Under the pieces are notes generated by a model. It saw only the letters and a program-made list of their open reading frames with translations, searched no databases and had not been told where the DNA came from. Below are positions 33,860-43,336 of a stretch of 64,000 nucleotides of DNA, piece by piece; positions within the stretch are counted from its first letter, which is position 1; every line of letters begins with the position of its first letter. Both the position numbers and the translations under genes were made by a program. This DNA is from Carnimonas nigrificans ATCC BAA-78 (lineage in GTDB: Bacteria > Pseudomonadota > Gammaproteobacteria > Pseudomonadales > Halomonadaceae): assembly GCF_000526695.1 (NCBI RefSeq), contig NZ_JAGO01000014.1, forward strand, positions 1-64,000, given 5' to 3'.

Positions 33860-34050
33860 TGAAAGCACAAGAACTGCGTGAAAAGTCGACTGAAGCGCTC
33901 CACGAACAGCTTTTTGAGCTTCTTCGTGAGCAATTCAACCTGCGTATGCAGAAGACGACTGGGCAGCTTAACCAGACTCATCTGCTCAAGCAGACACGCC
34001 GCGAGATTGCTCGCGTTAAGACTGTGATTAAGCAGAAGGCAGGTGAATAA
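33859..34050 (+). CDS. rpmC: 50S ribosomal protein L29
   Basis: 63 residues, two long helices at the tunnel exit. The ATG at 33859 (TGATG with the rplP stop) gives [18 protein letters not shown] one codon earlier is not needed. [16 protein letters not shown] is conserved. Confidence 0.96.
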   Translation: MKAQELREKSTEALHEQLFELLREQFNLRMQKTTGQLNQTHLLKQTRREIARVKTVIKQKAGE

Positions 34051-34051
34051 G

Positions 34052-34312
34052 ATGTCACAGGAATCTCAAGCACGCACGCTCACCGGTAAGGTGGTGAGCG
34101 ACAAGATGGACAAATCCATCGTCGTGATGGTCGAGCGCTCTGAGCGTCACCCGATCTACGGCAAGTATGTAAAGCGCTCCACCAAGCTGCATGCCCACGA
34201 CGAAACCAACCAGGCCAGGACTGGCGATCGTGTCTCCATTCGTGAAGGCAAACCGATCTCCAAGAACAAATCCTGGTCATTGGTTGAAGTTATCGAGCAG
34301 GCCAAGGGCTAA
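34052..34312 (+). CDS. rpsQ: 30S ribosomal protein S17
   Basis: 86 residues. A primary 16S rRNA-binding OB-fold protein. The ATG at 34052 is 5 nt after AGGTGA, inside the end of rpm[19 protein letters not shown] and [18 protein letters not shown] are typical. 41 nt before rplN, where the E. coli S10 and spc operons meet. No terminator is seen, so the operons look fused. Confidence 0.97.
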   Translation: MSQESQARTLTGKVVSDKMDKSIVVMVERSERHPIYGKYVKRSTKLHAHDETNQARTGDRVSIREGKPISKNKSWSLVEVIEQAKG

Positions 34313-34353
34313 CGCCTGGCGCTTAGCAGTCAGTTTAGGTTCGGAGAAAACCG

Positions 34354-34725
34354 ATGATTCAGACGCAAACAATGCTGGATGTCGCTGACAACAGCGGAGC
34401 GCGCCGGGTGCAGTGCATCAAGGTGCTCGGCGGTTCACACCGTCGTTATGCTCGCATCGGCGACATCATCAAGGTAACGGTCAAGGAAGCAATTCCTCGT
34501 GGCCGTGTTAAAAAGGGCCAAGTGCTCAAGGCAGTGGTCGTGCGTACCGCCAGTGGCGTTCGTCGCCCCGACGGCTCGCTGATCCGTTTCGATGGAAATG
34601 CGGCAGTTTTGTTGAACAACACCAACGAACAGCCCGTCGGTACCCGTATTTTCGGGCCGGTTACTCGTGAACTTCGTTCAGAGAAGTTCATGAAGATCAT
34701 TTCCCTGGCCCCTGAAGTGCTGTAA
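34354..34725 (+). CDS. rplN: 50S ribosomal protein L14
   Basis: 123 residues, the same as E. coli. Lies at the subunit interface and is the docking site of the silencing factor Rsf[21 protein letters not shown] and the C-terminal [20 protein letters not shown] are conserved. First gene of the spc segment. Confidence 0.98.
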   Translation: MIQTQTMLDVADNSGARRVQCIKVLGGSHRRYARIGDIIKVTVKEAIPRGRVKKGQVLKAVVVRTASGVRRPDGSLIRFDGNAAVLLNNTNEQPVGTRIFGPVTRELRSEKFMKIISLAPEVL

Positions 34726-34740
34726 GGAGCGGAGCGGAAA

Positions 34741-35058
34741 ATGCGCAAGATCAAACGTGACGACGAAGTAATCGTCATCGCCGGCAAGGATAAGGGCAAA
34801 CGCGGTACCGTTAAACGTGTACTGAAGGACGGCAAGTTCGTCATCGCGGGTGTGAACATGATTAAGCGACACACCAAGCCCAACCCGATGCTCGGCCAGC
34901 AGGGGGGTATCGTTGAACGTGAGGCTCCGATTCATGAGTCCAACGTTGCGATCTTCAACTCGGAAACCGGCAAGGCAGACCGCGTCGGCTTTCAGTTGCA
35001 GGATGACGGTACCAAGGTCCGTATCTTCAAGTCGACTCAGAAGCAGATCGACGCCTAA
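34741..35058 (+). CDS. rplX: 50S ribosomal protein L24
   Basis: 105 residues. An early assembly protein with a KOW motif ([20 protein letters not shown]). It starts after AAGGAGCGGAGCGGAAA. 18 nt before rplE. Confidence 0.97.
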   Translation: MRKIKRDDEVIVIAGKDKGKRGTVKRVLKDGKFVIAGVNMIKRHTKPNPMLGQQGGIVEREAPIHESNVAIFNSETGKADRVGFQLQDDGTKVRIFKSTQKQIDA

Positions 35059-35076
35059 CTCGAGTCGGGTGAGATA

Positions 35077-35616
35077 ATGGCGAATTTGAAACAGCAGTAC
35101 AAAGACGAGGTGGTAACCAAGCTCTCTGAGCAGTTCGGTTACACCAACGTGATGCAGGTGCCCAAAGTCACCAAAATTACCCTGAATATGGGTGTTGGTG
35201 AGGCGACCAGCGATAAAAAGCTGATCGAACATGCAGCTGCTGACATGGAAAAGCTTTCAGGTCAGAAACCCATCATCACCAAAGCACGTAAATCCGTTGC
35301 TGGTTTCAAGGTGCGTGAAGGGTGGCCTATCGGCGTTAAGGTAACGCTGCGCAGCGATCGTATGTGGGATTTCCTGGATCGTCTGGTCAACATCGCGATT
35401 CCTCGCGTACGTGACTTCCGCGGTCTGAATCCGAAATCTTTCGATGGTCGTGGCAACTATTCCATGGGCGTACGTGAACAGATCATTTTTCCGGAGATCG
35501 AATATGATAAGATCGACCGGATCCGTGGTCTCGACATCACGGTTACCACTACTGCCAACAGCGACGAGGAAGGTCGCGCGCTCCTGAGCGCCCTGAACTT
35601 CCCGTTCCGTAAATAA
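35077..35616 (+). CDS. rplE: 50S ribosomal protein L5
   Basis: 179 residues, as in E. coli. Binds 5S rRNA and contacts the P-site t[21 protein letters not shown] and the C-terminal [19 protein letters not shown] are conserved. Confidence 0.98.
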   Translation: MANLKQQYKDEVVTKLSEQFGYTNVMQVPKVTKITLNMGVGEATSDKKLIEHAAADMEKLSGQKPIITKARKSVAGFKVREGWPIGVKVTLRSDRMWDFLDRLVNIAIPRVRDFRGLNPKSFDGRGNYSMGVREQIIFPEIEYDKIDRIRGLDITVTTTANSDEEGRALLSALNFPFRK

Positions 35617-35627
35617 AGGCTGGAATA

Positions 35628-35933
35628 ATGGCTAAGAAAAGCATGGTTGAGCGTGAGCTCAAACGCACGAAGCTGGTCGAAAAGTACGCCGCTCGTCGTG
35701 CGGAGCTCAAAGCAATCATCCAGAGTGTTGATGCTTCAGACGAAGAAAAGTTTGAAGCGCAGCTCAAGCTCCAGAGTCTGCCGCGCGACTCAAGTTCCGT
35801 TCGTCAGCGTAACCGCTGCCGCGTAACTGGTCGCCCGCATGGCTACTACAACAAGTTCGGCCTTGGTCGTAACAAGCTGCGTGAAGCCGCCATGAACGGT
35901 AACGTTCCCGGCTTGACCAAGTCCAGCTGGTAA
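35628..35933 (+). CDS. rpsN: 30S ribosomal protein S14 (zinc-free form)
   Basis: 101 residues. The long form without the CxxC zinc ribbon, like E. coli S14. The C-terminal [20 protein letters not shown] and [18 protein letters not shown] are typical. Confidence 0.98.
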   Translation: MAKKSMVERELKRTKLVEKYAARRAELKAIIQSVDASDEEKFEAQLKLQSLPRDSSSVRQRNRCRVTGRPHGYYNKFGLGRNKLREAAMNGNVPGLTKSSW

Positions 35934-35948
35934 GCGAGGAGCTATTCA

Positions 35949-36341
35949 ATGAGCATGCAAGACACTCTGGCGGATATGCTTACCCGTATCCGTAACGCGC
36001 AGCAAGCGACTAAAGCTACTGTCGACATTCCTTCTTCGAAAGTGAAGGTTGAAATTGCGCGCGTTCTTAAAGAAGAGGGCTATGTCGCTGACTATAGCGT
36101 TAGCGAAGATGCACAGCCTCAGCTGAGCGTTACCCTTAAGTACTTCGAAGGCAAGCCGGTCATCGAACACCTGCAGCGTGTTTCCAAACCATCGCTGCGC
36201 ATCTACAAGGGCAAGAACGATTTGCCCAAGGTTGCAGACGGTCTTGGTGTTGCCATCATTTCCACCTCTAAAGGTGTGATGACCGATCGCGCTGCGCGTC
36301 AAGCTGGCGTTGGCGGCGAAGTTATCTGCACCGTATTCTAG
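35949..36341 (+). CDS. rpsH: 30S ribosomal protein S8
   Basis: 130 residues. Binds the central domain of 16S rRNA. In E. coli it represses the spc operon at the rplX-rplE junction. [16 protein letters not shown] and [20 protein letters not shown] are conserved. It starts after AGCGAGGAGCTATTCA. Confidence 0.98.
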   Translation: MSMQDTLADMLTRIRNAQQATKATVDIPSSKVKVEIARVLKEEGYVADYSVSEDAQPQLSVTLKYFEGKPVIEHLQRVSKPSLRIYKGKNDLPKVADGLGVAIISTSKGVMTDRAARQAGVGGEVICTVF

Positions 36342-36350
36342 GAGTGAGAA

Positions 36351-36881
36351 ATGTCTAGAATTGGCAAGAACCCAATCAAGCTGCCAAGCGGCGTTGAAGT
36401 GAACATTAGCGATGACCAGGTGTCTGTTAAAGGCGCCCAGGGCGAACTCGCTACTCCTATTCACTCTGACGTTGTTGTCAGCCAGGAAGAAGGTCAGCTG
36501 ACCTTCGCCCCTAGCGCTCAAGCGAAAAGCTGGGCGATGGTGGGAACAACACGTGCACTGGTCAATAACATGGTGCTGGGTGTAACCGAAGGTTTCACTC
36601 GCACTCTGGAAATCAATGGCGTCGGCTATCGTGCCCAGGCCAGTGGCCAGACCATCAATCTTACGCTGGGCTTCTCCCACCCGATTGAGTATTCACTGCC
36701 TGAAGGTGTTAAGGCTGAAACGCCGAAAAACACCACTATCGTACTGAAAAGTGCGAACAAGCAGCAGCTCGGTCAGGTAGCGGCAGAAATTCGTGCCTTC
36801 CGTCCGCCGGAACCCTATAAGGGTAAAGGCGTTCGTTATGGTGACGAACAGGTTCGCCGTAAAGAAGCTAAGAAGAAATAA
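36351..36881 (+). CDS. rplF: 50S ribosomal protein L6
   Basis: 176 residues (E. coli 177). Located near the sarcin-ricin loop. MSRIGKNPIKLPSGVEVNI and the C-terminal RPPEPYKGKGVRYGDEQVRR are typical. 9 nt before rplR. Confidence 0.98.
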   Translation: MSRIGKNPIKLPSGVEVNISDDQVSVKGAQGELATPIHSDVVVSQEEGQLTFAPSAQAKSWAMVGTTRALVNNMVLGVTEGFTRTLEINGVGYRAQASGQTINLTLGFSHPIEYSLPEGVKAETPKNTTIVLKSANKQQLGQVAAEIRAFRPPEPYKGKGVRYGDEQVRRKEAKKK

Positions 36882-36890
36882 GGCAGGGTT

Positions 36891-37241
36891 ATGAACGCGA
36901 AGAAAGAATCTCGTCTCCGTCGTGCCCGCCGTGCGCGCGCCAAAATCCGCGAGCTGGGCGCTTTGCGCCTATGCGTCAACCGCACTCCACGCCATATCTA
37001 TGCGCAGATTATTTCTGCGGATGGCAGCGAAGTGCTCGCTAGCGCCTCCACCCTTGATAAGACATTGAGTGAAGCAGCTACTGGTAATTCTGAAGCAGCT
37101 GCCAAGGTGGGTGCTCTGATTGCTGAGCGTGCCAAAGGCGCTGGCATCACTAAAGTGGCCTTCGATCGTTCGGGCTTTAAGTTCCACGGTCGAGTCAAGG
37201 CTCTGGCTGACGCCGCGCGTGAAGCCGGCCTGCAATTCTAA
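36891..37241 (+). CDS. rplR: 50S ribosomal protein L18
   Basis: 116 residues. Binds 5S rRNA with L5. Basic N-terminus [20 protein letters not shown], and C-terminal [20 protein letters not shown]. Confidence 0.97.
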   Translation: MNAKKESRLRRARRARAKIRELGALRLCVNRTPRHIYAQIISADGSEVLASASTLDKTLSEAATGNSEAAAKVGALIAERAKGAGITKVAFDRSGFKFHGRVKALADAAREAGLQF

Positions 37242-37252
37242 AAGGTTTGACG

Positions 37253-37756
37253 ATGGCGAATAACGAACAGAAAGGCAGCGGTGATCTCCAGGAAAAGCTG
37301 GTTCAGATCAACCGTGTCGCCAAGGTGGTCAAAGGTGGTCGTATTTTCGGCTTCACCGCTCTGACCGTCGTTGGTGATGGCAATGGTCGTGTTGGCTTCG
37401 GTCGCGGCAAGGCACGTGAAGTGCCTGTCGCTATCCAAAAGGCAATGGACCAGGCTCACCGCAACATGATCAAGGTTGAACTTCGTGGTAACACGCTGCA
37501 GTACGCAGTTCGTGCCAACCACGGCGCTTCCAAGGTCTTCATGCAGCCTGCTTCCGAGGGTACCGGTATTATTGCCGGCGGTGCCATGCGCTCCGTTCTC
37601 GAACTTGCAGGCGTGCAGGACGTACTGGCCAAGTGTTACGGTTCTACCAATCCGGTCAACGTTGTGCGTGCAACTATCAACGGGCTCGCATCTATGCGTT
37701 CGCCTGAAGATGTTGCCGCAAAACGTGGACTCTCCGTTGCCGAAATCACGGGGTAA
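37253..37756 (+). CDS. rpsE: 30S ribosomal protein S5
   Basis: 167 residues, as in E. coli. Affects decoding fidelity. The ATG at 37253 follows AAAGGTTTGACG, with a TTG two codons earlier rejected. [20 protein letters not shown] carries the spectinomycin loop in wild-type form. [20 protein letters not shown] is conserved. Confidence 0.98.
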   Translation: MANNEQKGSGDLQEKLVQINRVAKVVKGGRIFGFTALTVVGDGNGRVGFGRGKAREVPVAIQKAMDQAHRNMIKVELRGNTLQYAVRANHGASKVFMQPASEGTGIIAGGAMRSVLELAGVQDVLAKCYGSTNPVNVVRATINGLASMRSPEDVAAKRGLSVAEITG

Positions 37757-37761
37757 GTATC

Positions 37762-37944
37762 ATGTCTGGCAAACTCAAAGTTACTCAGATTCGCAGTGTG
37801 ATCGGTACCGGTAAAAAACATCAGGCCACCGTGCGTGGCTTGGGTCTTCGCCGTATCAACCATACTGTTGAGCTGGAAGACACTCCTGCCGTTCGCGGCA
37901 TGATCAACAAGGTTAACTACCTTGTCCGAGTCGAAGGGGAGTAA
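37762..37944 (+). CDS. rpmD: 50S ribosomal protein L30
   Basis: 60 residues. A small ferredoxin-like protein of the large subunit. [20 protein letters not shown] and [16 protein letters not shown] are typical. 5 nt after rpsE, 3 nt before rplO. Confidence 0.97.
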   Translation: MSGKLKVTQIRSVIGTGKKHQATVRGLGLRRINHTVELEDTPAVRGMINKVNYLVRVEGE

Positions 37945-37947
37945 TCC

Positions 37948-38382
37948 ATGAAACTCAATACTCTGCGTCCGGCACCTGGTGCCAAACAGGCCGAGAAACG
38001 CGTAGGTCGCGGCATCGGTTCCGGACTCGGTAAGACCGGTGGTCGCGGTCACAAGGGTCTTAAGTCTCGTTCCGGCGGTAGTGTTAAGCCTGGATTCGAA
38101 GGCGGACAGATGCCTTTGCAGCGTCGCCTGCCGAAATTCGGCTTTACCTCTGCCAAATCTCTGGTTTCTGAAGAAGTTCGTCTTGGCGAGCTGGCTAAGG
38201 TTGAAGGCGAAATTGTTGACCTGGCTTCCTTGAAGCAGGCTAACGTTCTCAAAAACTCTACCCGTTTTGCCAAAGTGGTACTTTCGGGCGAGATTGATCG
38301 TGCGGTTACAGTTCGTGGTCTCAAGATCACCAAAGGTGCTCGCGAAGCGATCGAAAAAGCCGGCGGCAAGGTAGAGGACTAA
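37948..38382 (+). CDS. rplO: 50S ribosomal protein L15
   Basis: 144 residues, as in E. coli. The Gly/Arg-rich N-terminal extension ([20 protein letters not shown]) threads into rRNA. A C-terminal globular domain ends with [14 protein letters not shown]. Its stop codon touches the secY start. Confidence 0.98.
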   Translation: MKLNTLRPAPGAKQAEKRVGRGIGSGLGKTGGRGHKGLKSRSGGSVKPGFEGGQMPLQRRLPKFGFTSAKSLVSEEVRLGELAKVEGEIVDLASLKQANVLKNSTRFAKVVLSGEIDRAVTVRGLKITKGAREAIEKAGGKVED

Positions 38383-39720
38383 ATGAGCAAGTCGGGAAAG
38401 GTATCGGGTAGCAGTAACACTGGCGGGCTCAGCGAGCTTTGGGCTCGTCTGCGCTTTGTATTCATTGCGATTGTGGTGTACCGCGTTGGTTCTCACATCC
38501 CCGTTCCCGGTATTAACCCCGACCAGCTAGCTGCGCTCTTCAGAGAGAACCAAGGCACCATCCTGAGCATGTTCAACATGTTCTCCGGTGGCGCCTTGGA
38601 GCGTATGAGCGTATTTGCGCTCGGAATCATGCCGTACATCTCTGCGTCGATTATCATGCAGTTATTGACCGTGGTTTCTCCCCAACTTGAGCAGCTCAAG
38701 AAAGAGGGCGAAGCCGGTCGTCGCAAGATCACCCAATACACGCGCTACGGCACAGTGGTATTGGCGTTGATTCAATCGTTCGGTATGGCAGTTGGTCTGG
38801 TTGGAAGCGGAGCGGCGATAGATCCAGGTATTATCTTCTATTGCACAACCATCGTTACCTTCGTAGCAGGTGCGATCTTCCTGATGTGGTTAGGCGAGCA
38901 AATCACCGAGAAAGGAATCGGCAATGGTATTTCGCTGATTATCTTCTCCGGTATTGTCGCCGGTATGCCAAACGCGATTGGGCAGGCTTTCGAGCTTGCG
39001 CGCAATGATGGCGCCTGGAACGTATTGCCTCTGTTGGCTCTTGGTGTACTTGGTATTATCACCATTGCTTTCGTGGTATTCGTTGAGCGCGGTCAGCGTC
39101 GCATCAAGGTGAATTATCCGCGCCGTCAGGTTGGCAACAAAATGTATGCCGGTCAGAGCAGTTATCTGCCGCTGAAGGTCAATATGGCTGGTGTTATTCC
39201 GCCGATCTTTGCGTCCAGTATTCTGCTTTTCCCCGCGTCCATTGGTCAGTGGTTTAGTCAGGGTGAAGGATTAGGGTGGCTCTCTACCGTTTCTCAGGCG
39301 TTAGCGCCAGGGCAGCCGCTTTATATCTTGCTTTTTGCAGCAGCAGTAGTATTCTTCTGCTTCTTTTATACCGCGCTCGTTTTTAATCCTAAAGACGTGG
39401 CCGATAACCTGAAGAAGTCAGGCGCTTTCCTGCCGGGTATCCGTCCAGGCGAGCAGACTGCGCGCTACGTAGACAAGGTGATGACGCGGCTAACGCTGTT
39501 TGGTGCTGCTTACATCACGTTCGTTTCTCTGATGCCACAGTTTTTGATGGTCGCTTGGCAGGTTCCGTTCTATTTCGGCGGTACCTCTATTCTGATTGCA
39601 GTAGTGGTGGTAATGGACTTTATGTCCCAGGTGCAATCTCACCTGATGTCCAACCAGTACGAATCAGTGATGAAAAAGGCCAACCTGAAAGGGTATGGCA
39701 GCGGCGGCATCCTTCGTTGA
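38383..39720 (+). CDS. secY: Preprotein translocase subunit SecY
   Basis: 445 residues, ten transmembrane helices. The channel of the Sec translocon with SecE and SecG. The plug and first helices ([19 protein letters not shown]), the cytosolic loop [19 protein letters not shown] and the C-terminal [16 protein letters not shown] are characteristic. The ATG directly follows the rplO stop codon. Confidence 0.98.
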   Translation: MSKSGKVSGSSNTGGLSELWARLRFVFIAIVVYRVGSHIPVPGINPDQLAALFRENQGTILSMFNMFSGGALERMSVFALGIMPYISASIIMQLLTVVSPQLEQLKKEGEAGRRKITQYTRYGTVVLALIQSFGMAVGLVGSGAAIDPGIIFYCTTIVTFVAGAIFLMWLGEQITEKGIGNGISLIIFSGIVAGMPNAIGQAFELARNDGAWNVLPLLALGVLGIITIAFVVFVERGQRRIKVNYPRRQVGNKMYAGQSSYLPLKVNMAGVIPPIFASSILLFPASIGQWFSQGEGLGWLSTVSQALAPGQPLYILLFAAAVVFFCFFYTALVFNPKDVADNLKKSGAFLPGIRPGEQTARYVDKVMTRLTLFGAAYITFVSLMPQFLMVAWQVPFYFGGTSILIAVVVVMDFMSQVQSHLMSNQYESVMKKANLKGYGSGGILR

Positions 39721-39751
39721 TACCGTTGCATGTAACTTAGTGGAGTGAACG

Positions 39752-39865
39752 ATGAAAGTTCGAGCATCCGTTAAAAAGATCTGTCGTAACTGCAAGATCA
39801 TTCGTCGTCGTGGTGCGGTGCGTGTAATTTGCACTGAACCCCGTCACAAACAGCGTCAGGGTTGA
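39752..39865 (+). CDS. rpmJ: 50S ribosomal protein L36 (zinc-binding form)
   Basis: A 37-residue protein, [15 protein letters not shown]...ending HKQRQG. It has the Cys-X2-Cys...Cys-X4-His zinc ribbon (C11, C14, C27, H32), so it is the C+ paralogue. The ATG follows GTGGAGTGAACG, 31 nt after secY. A short gene of high confidence from its complete match to the family. Confidence 0.96.
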   Translation: MKVRASVKKICRNCKIIRRRGAVRVICTEPRHKQRQG

Positions 39866-39916
39866 TTTTTATCATCCAGGTCAGCTGTTGACGAAAGAGT
39901 GGCGCACCTATATCCC

Positions 39917-39946
39917 TTGCTTTCGATAGGAAGCAGGGGATATAAT
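39917..39946 (+). promoter_or_regulatory. Probable internal promoter for rpsM-rpsK-rpsD-rpoA-rplQ
   Basis: A perfect -10 TATAAT at 39941 and a -35-like TTGCTT at 39917 with 18-nt spacing, in the 142-nt gap between rpmJ and rpsM. The downstream leader (about 55 nt) precedes CGGAGTAAG and the rpsM ATG. No terminator is seen between rpmJ and this site. Confidence 0.6.
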
Positions 39947-40007
39947 ACTGCGCCTTTTTGTAGATGTAATTAACCGAGCAATGCCGCTCAAATTTCGGAG
40001 TAAGCTG

Positions 40008-40364
40008 ATGGCCCGTATTGCAGGCGTCAATATCCCGGACAACAAGCATGCGGCGATCTCGCTGACCTACATTTACGGCGTTGGCAACACTCGCGCCAAA
40101 GCGATTTGCGCTGCTGCTGGTATCGAAGCCAGCACTAAAATTGGAGAACTTTCTCCAGAGCAGCTCGACGTTTTGCGTGCCGAAGTTGGCAAATACGTCG
40201 TAGAAGGTGACCTACGCCGTGAGATTACGCTGAATATCAAGCGTCTCATGGACCTGGGCACCTATCGTGGTCTGCGCCATCGCCGTGGTCTTCCGTTGCG
40301 TGGTCAACGTACCAAGACCAACGCGCGTACCCGTAAGGGCCCGCGTAAACCGATTCGCAAATAA
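40008..40364 (+). CDS. rpsM: 30S ribosomal protein S13
   Basis: 118 residues, the same as E. coli. Contacts the large subunit and the P-site tRNA. The ATG at 40008 follows CGGAGTAAGCTG and gives [19 protein letters not shown]. An in-frame upstream start at 39981 is rejected. The basic tail [14 protein letters not shown] is conserved. Confidence 0.98.
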   Translation: MARIAGVNIPDNKHAAISLTYIYGVGNTRAKAICAAAGIEASTKIGELSPEQLDVLRAEVGKYVVEGDLRREITLNIKRLMDLGTYRGLRHRRGLPLRGQRTKTNARTRKGPRKPIRK

Positions 40365-40397
40365 CGCGTGACGCGTTAAACCAGGATACTTCCAAAC

Positions 40398-40784
40398 ATG
40401 GCTAACCCGCGCAGTAACCGAAAAAGGGTTAAAAAGCAGGTTGTGGACGCTGTCGCCCACATCCATGCCTCTTTTAACAACACGATCGTAACGATCACAG
40501 ACCGCCAGGGTAATGCTCTCTCTTGGGCCACTGCCGGCGGTTCGGGTTTTCGTGGTTCTCGCAAGAGCACCCCGTTCGCCGCTCAAGTAGCAAGCGAACG
40601 TGCAGCGACCGCTGCAGCCGAGTATGGAGTGAAGAACGTAGATGTGCTGGTCAAGGGCCCCGGCCCCGGCCGTGAATCTGCTGTGCGAGCACTCAATGCC
40701 GCAGGCTTCCGCGTGCAAAGCATCACCGACGCGACGCCCGTTCCTCACAACGGCTGCCGTCCGCCGAAGAAACGCCGCGTATAA
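40398..40784 (+). CDS. rpsK: 30S ribosomal protein S11
   Basis: 128 residues. Platform protein near the E-site m[23 protein letters not shown] and the C-terminal [18 protein letters not shown] are typical. Confidence 0.98.
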   Translation: MANPRSNRKRVKKQVVDAVAHIHASFNNTIVTITDRQGNALSWATAGGSGFRGSRKSTPFAAQVASERAATAAAEYGVKNVDVLVKGPGPGRESAVRALNAAGFRVQSITDATPVPHNGCRPPKKRRV

Positions 40785-40796
40785 GGAGACAGATTC

Positions 40797-41417
40797 ATGG
40801 CACGTTATACCGGACCTAAATGCAAACTGTCCCGTCGTGAAGGTACAGATCTTTTCCTCAAAAGCGGCGTAACCGCCTATGAGAAGAAGGCCAAGACCGA
40901 AAGCGCACCGGGCCAGCATGGTCAGCGCCGTCAGCGTCTCTCCGACTACGGCACCCAGTTGCGTGAAAAGCAGAAAGTACGTCGTATGTACGGTGTGCTT
41001 GAGAAGCAGTTCCGCAACTACTACAAGAAAGCAGCGACCCAGAAAGGCGCAACAGGTGAAGTTCTTCTTCAGTTGCTTGAAGCTCGTCTGGACAACGTTG
41101 TTTATCGTATGGGCTTCGGCTCAACCCGCGCCGAAGCGCGTCAGCTGGTAAGTCACAAGGCGATTCAGGTTAACGGTCGTACCGTTAACGTTGCGTCTTA
41201 CAAAGTGGCCGCTGGCGATGTGATCTCCGTTCGCGAGAAAGCAAAAAACCAGAGTCGTATTCAGTCTGCGCTCGAAATCGCGGGTAACCGTGGTGACGTG
41301 GCTTGGATTGATGTTGACTCCAAGAAGATGGAAGGCACATTCAAGTCTGTCCCCGAGCGTGGAGACCTGTCTGCCGACATCAACGAAAACCTGATCGTCG
41401 AGCTGTACTCTAAGTAA
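40797..41417 (+). CDS. rpsD: 30S ribosomal protein S4 (zinc-free form)
   Basis: 206 residues, as in E. coli. Nucleates the 30S body. In E. coli it represses the alpha operon. [20 protein letters not shown] at the start has only one Cys and so no zinc site. The S4 RNA-binding domain follows ([20 protein letters not shown], residues about 93-155). Confidence 0.98.
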   Translation: MARYTGPKCKLSRREGTDLFLKSGVTAYEKKAKTESAPGQHGQRRQRLSDYGTQLREKQKVRRMYGVLEKQFRNYYKKAATQKGATGEVLLQLLEARLDNVVYRMGFGSTRAEARQLVSHKAIQVNGRTVNVASYKVAAGDVISVREKAKNQSRIQSALEIAGNRGDVAWIDVDSKKMEGTFKSVPERGDLSADINENLIVELYSK

Positions 41418-41483
41418 CCCTTCGATTGGTTTATCTCGCACGAGACTTAGAGTACCCCCGTTCGGCAGCTTAAAGGTGTTCAT

Positions 41484-42482
41484 ATGCAGCGTTCAGTGAC
41501 AGAGTTTCTCCGTCCTCGCGATATCAAGGTCGAAGAGATCAACGCGAATAATGCGAAGATCGTGCTCGAGCCGTTCGAGCGCGGCTTCGGTCATACCCTG
41601 GGGAATGCTCTGCGCCGCATCCTTCTCTCCTCTATGCCCGGCTGTGCCGTCACAGAGGTAGAGATCAAAGGAGTCGAGCACGAGTACAGTGCTATCGAAG
41701 GCATCCAGGAAGATGTAATTGAAATCCTCCTGAACTTGAAAGATGTCGCTGTGAAACTTCACAGCGGCGATGATGCCGAGCTGACACTGGACAAGAAAGG
41801 CCCAGGTGTCGTGACTGCTGGCGATATCGCTGTTAGTCATGACGTCGAGATCATTAATCCGGATCATGTTATCGCCCATCTTAATGATGGCAGCGAGCTT
41901 AGCATGAAGCTTCGCGTTCAGCGTGGCCGCGGCTATGAGCCGGCGGATACCAGGCTTCAGGGTGAAGACGAGAGCCGTGCTATCGGTCGTCTTCAACTCG
42001 ATGCAACTTACAGCCCGGTTCGCCGTGTTTCGTATGCCGTTGAGTCTGCGCGCGTAGAGCAGCGTACCGACCTCGACAAACTGGTCATCGATCTGGAAAC
42101 CGATGGTACCCTGGATCCGGAAGAAGCTATTCGCCGTAGTGCGACTATCCTTCAGGAACAGCTGGCTGCCTTCGTTGATCTGGAAGCCGATAAAGAACAG
42201 GAAGTCGAGGAAGAAGAAGATCAGATTGATCCTATTCTGCTTCGCCCCGTAGACGATCTCGAGTTGACCGTACGCAGCGCTAACTGCCTCAAGGCCGAGA
42301 ATATTTACTACATTGGTGATCTGATTCAGCGCACCGAAGTAGAACTTCTGAAAACCCCGAACCTGGGCAAGAAATCCTTGAACGAAATCAAGGACGTTCT
42401 CGAAGGTCGCGGTCTTTCTCTCGGCATGCGTCTTGAAAACTGGCCGCCGGCCAGCTTGAAAGACGACAAGGCTTCCGCCTGA
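41484..42482 (+). CDS. rpoA: DNA-directed RNA polymerase subunit alpha
   Basis: 332 residues (E. coli 329). The N-terminal dimerisation domain includes [21 protein letters not shown] flexible acidic linker ([10 protein letters not shown], near residue 240) is followed by the C-terminal DNA- and activator-binding domain ([20 protein letters not shown]... [16 protein letters not shown]). 66 nt after rpsD, 39 nt before rplQ. Confidence 0.98.
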   Translation: MQRSVTEFLRPRDIKVEEINANNAKIVLEPFERGFGHTLGNALRRILLSSMPGCAVTEVEIKGVEHEYSAIEGIQEDVIEILLNLKDVAVKLHSGDDAELTLDKKGPGVVTAGDIAVSHDVEIINPDHVIAHLNDGSELSMKLRVQRGRGYEPADTRLQGEDESRAIGRLQLDATYSPVRRVSYAVESARVEQRTDLDKLVIDLETDGTLDPEEAIRRSATILQEQLAAFVDLEADKEQEVEEEEDQIDPILLRPVDDLELTVRSANCLKAENIYYIGDLIQRTEVELLKTPNLGKKSLNEIKDVLEGRGLSLGMRLENWPPASLKDDKASA

Positions 42483-42521
42483 ACGAGTGACTCGAGTCTA
42501 GATTGGTAAGGAATCACAACC

Positions 42522-42905
42522 ATGCGTCATCGTAAGAGTGGTCGCCAACTCAACCGCAACTCGTCGCATCGCCAGGCCATGTTCAAAAACATGAGCGTGT
42601 CGCTTGTCGAGCACGAATTGATCAAAACTACCCTGCCCAAGGCTAAAGAGCTGCGTCGTCATGTCGAGCCGCTCATTACCCTGGCCAAGAACGATAGCGT
42701 TGCCAATCGCCGTCTGGCGTTCAGCCGCACTCGTTCTGATGCAGCAGTAGGTAAACTGTTCAGCGAACTAGGCCCGCGTTACGCAACTCGCCCAGGCGGT
42801 TACGTACGCATCCTGAAGTGTGGTTTCCGTGCTGGAGACAACGCTCCTATGGCTTACGTTGAGCTAGTTGATCGTCCGCAGGTTGAAGAAGCAGGCGACG
42901 AGTAA
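42522..42905 (+). CDS. rplQ: 50S ribosomal protein L17
   Basis: 127 residues, as in E. coli. Lies at the tunnel exit region. [19 protein letters not shown] and the C-terminal [20 protein letters not shown] are conserved. Last gene of the alpha segment. A strong terminator follows. Confidence 0.98.
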   Translation: MRHRKSGRQLNRNSSHRQAMFKNMSVSLVEHELIKTTLPKAKELRRHVEPLITLAKNDSVANRRLAFSRTRSDAAVGKLFSELGPRYATRPGGYVRILKCGFRAGDNAPMAYVELVDRPQVEEAGDE

Positions 42906-42956
42906 GAGCTAAGCTTCGCTGCCACTGCTATTTTACTCGTGGCAGTTTGAAGAGAT

Positions 42957-42996
42957 AAAAGCCGATAGGGTCAAATTAGACCGTATCGGCTTTTTA
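42957..42996 (+). terminator. Terminator of the ribosomal super-operon
   Basis: AAAAGCCGATAGGGTC and GACCGTATCGGCTTTTT form a long stem with one mismatch and a 6-nt loop, followed by TTTTTATTT. 52 nt after rplQ. Confidence 0.93.
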
Positions 42997-43020
42997 TTTG
43001 GCAGGAACATTTACACTAAT

Positions 43021-43098
43021 CACGCCACGCCACGCCACGCCACGCCACGCCACGCCACGCCACGCCACGCCACGCCACGCCACGCCACGCCACGCCAC
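43021..43098. repeat. CACGC pentanucleotide tandem array (15 perfect copies)
   Basis: Fifteen uninterrupted CACGC units plus a partial CAC. On the other strand the unit is GCGTG. It lies in the intergenic gap between the rplQ terminator and the end of the thi operon. The copies are identical, which points to recent slippage expansion, and the array is outside any ORF. It is a candidate VNTR locus. Confidence 0.97.
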
Positions 43099-43272
43099 CG
43101 TTCGATGGAAACATATCACCGGGTAAGGCGTTAGAGCCGTATCACGAATGCGCCATACTGCCGAGACAATCCAGCATGACGCTCAAACATAGAGAAAGCT
43201 CTGCTGGAACTATTGGAGCTAGGTTCCTGGTAGGGTAAGAACACATTACTTCGAAGAACATACCGTCCAATT
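43099..43272. other. Stretch without recognisable gene
   Basis: Between the pentanucleotide array and the thiY terminator I see no ORF with similarity, RNA gene or clear promoter. Confidence 0.5.
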
Positions 43273-43309
43273 AAAACGATAACGGCGCTGAGTATTCCGC
43301 GCCGTTATC
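43273..43309 (-). terminator. Terminator of the thi salvage operon
   Basis: GATAACGGCGC and GCGCCGTTATC form an 11-bp perfect stem with a 10-nt loop. On the minus strand it is followed by GTTTTAATT. 27 nt after the thiY stop codon. Confidence 0.85.
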
Positions 43310-43336
43310 TTGGTACTTCACACAGTGGGCCGCCAG

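Noticed and set aside
43021-43098. CACGC array considered as a CRISPR
   Set aside because: Five-base units without spacers. It is a simple tandem repeat, and no cas genes are nearby.
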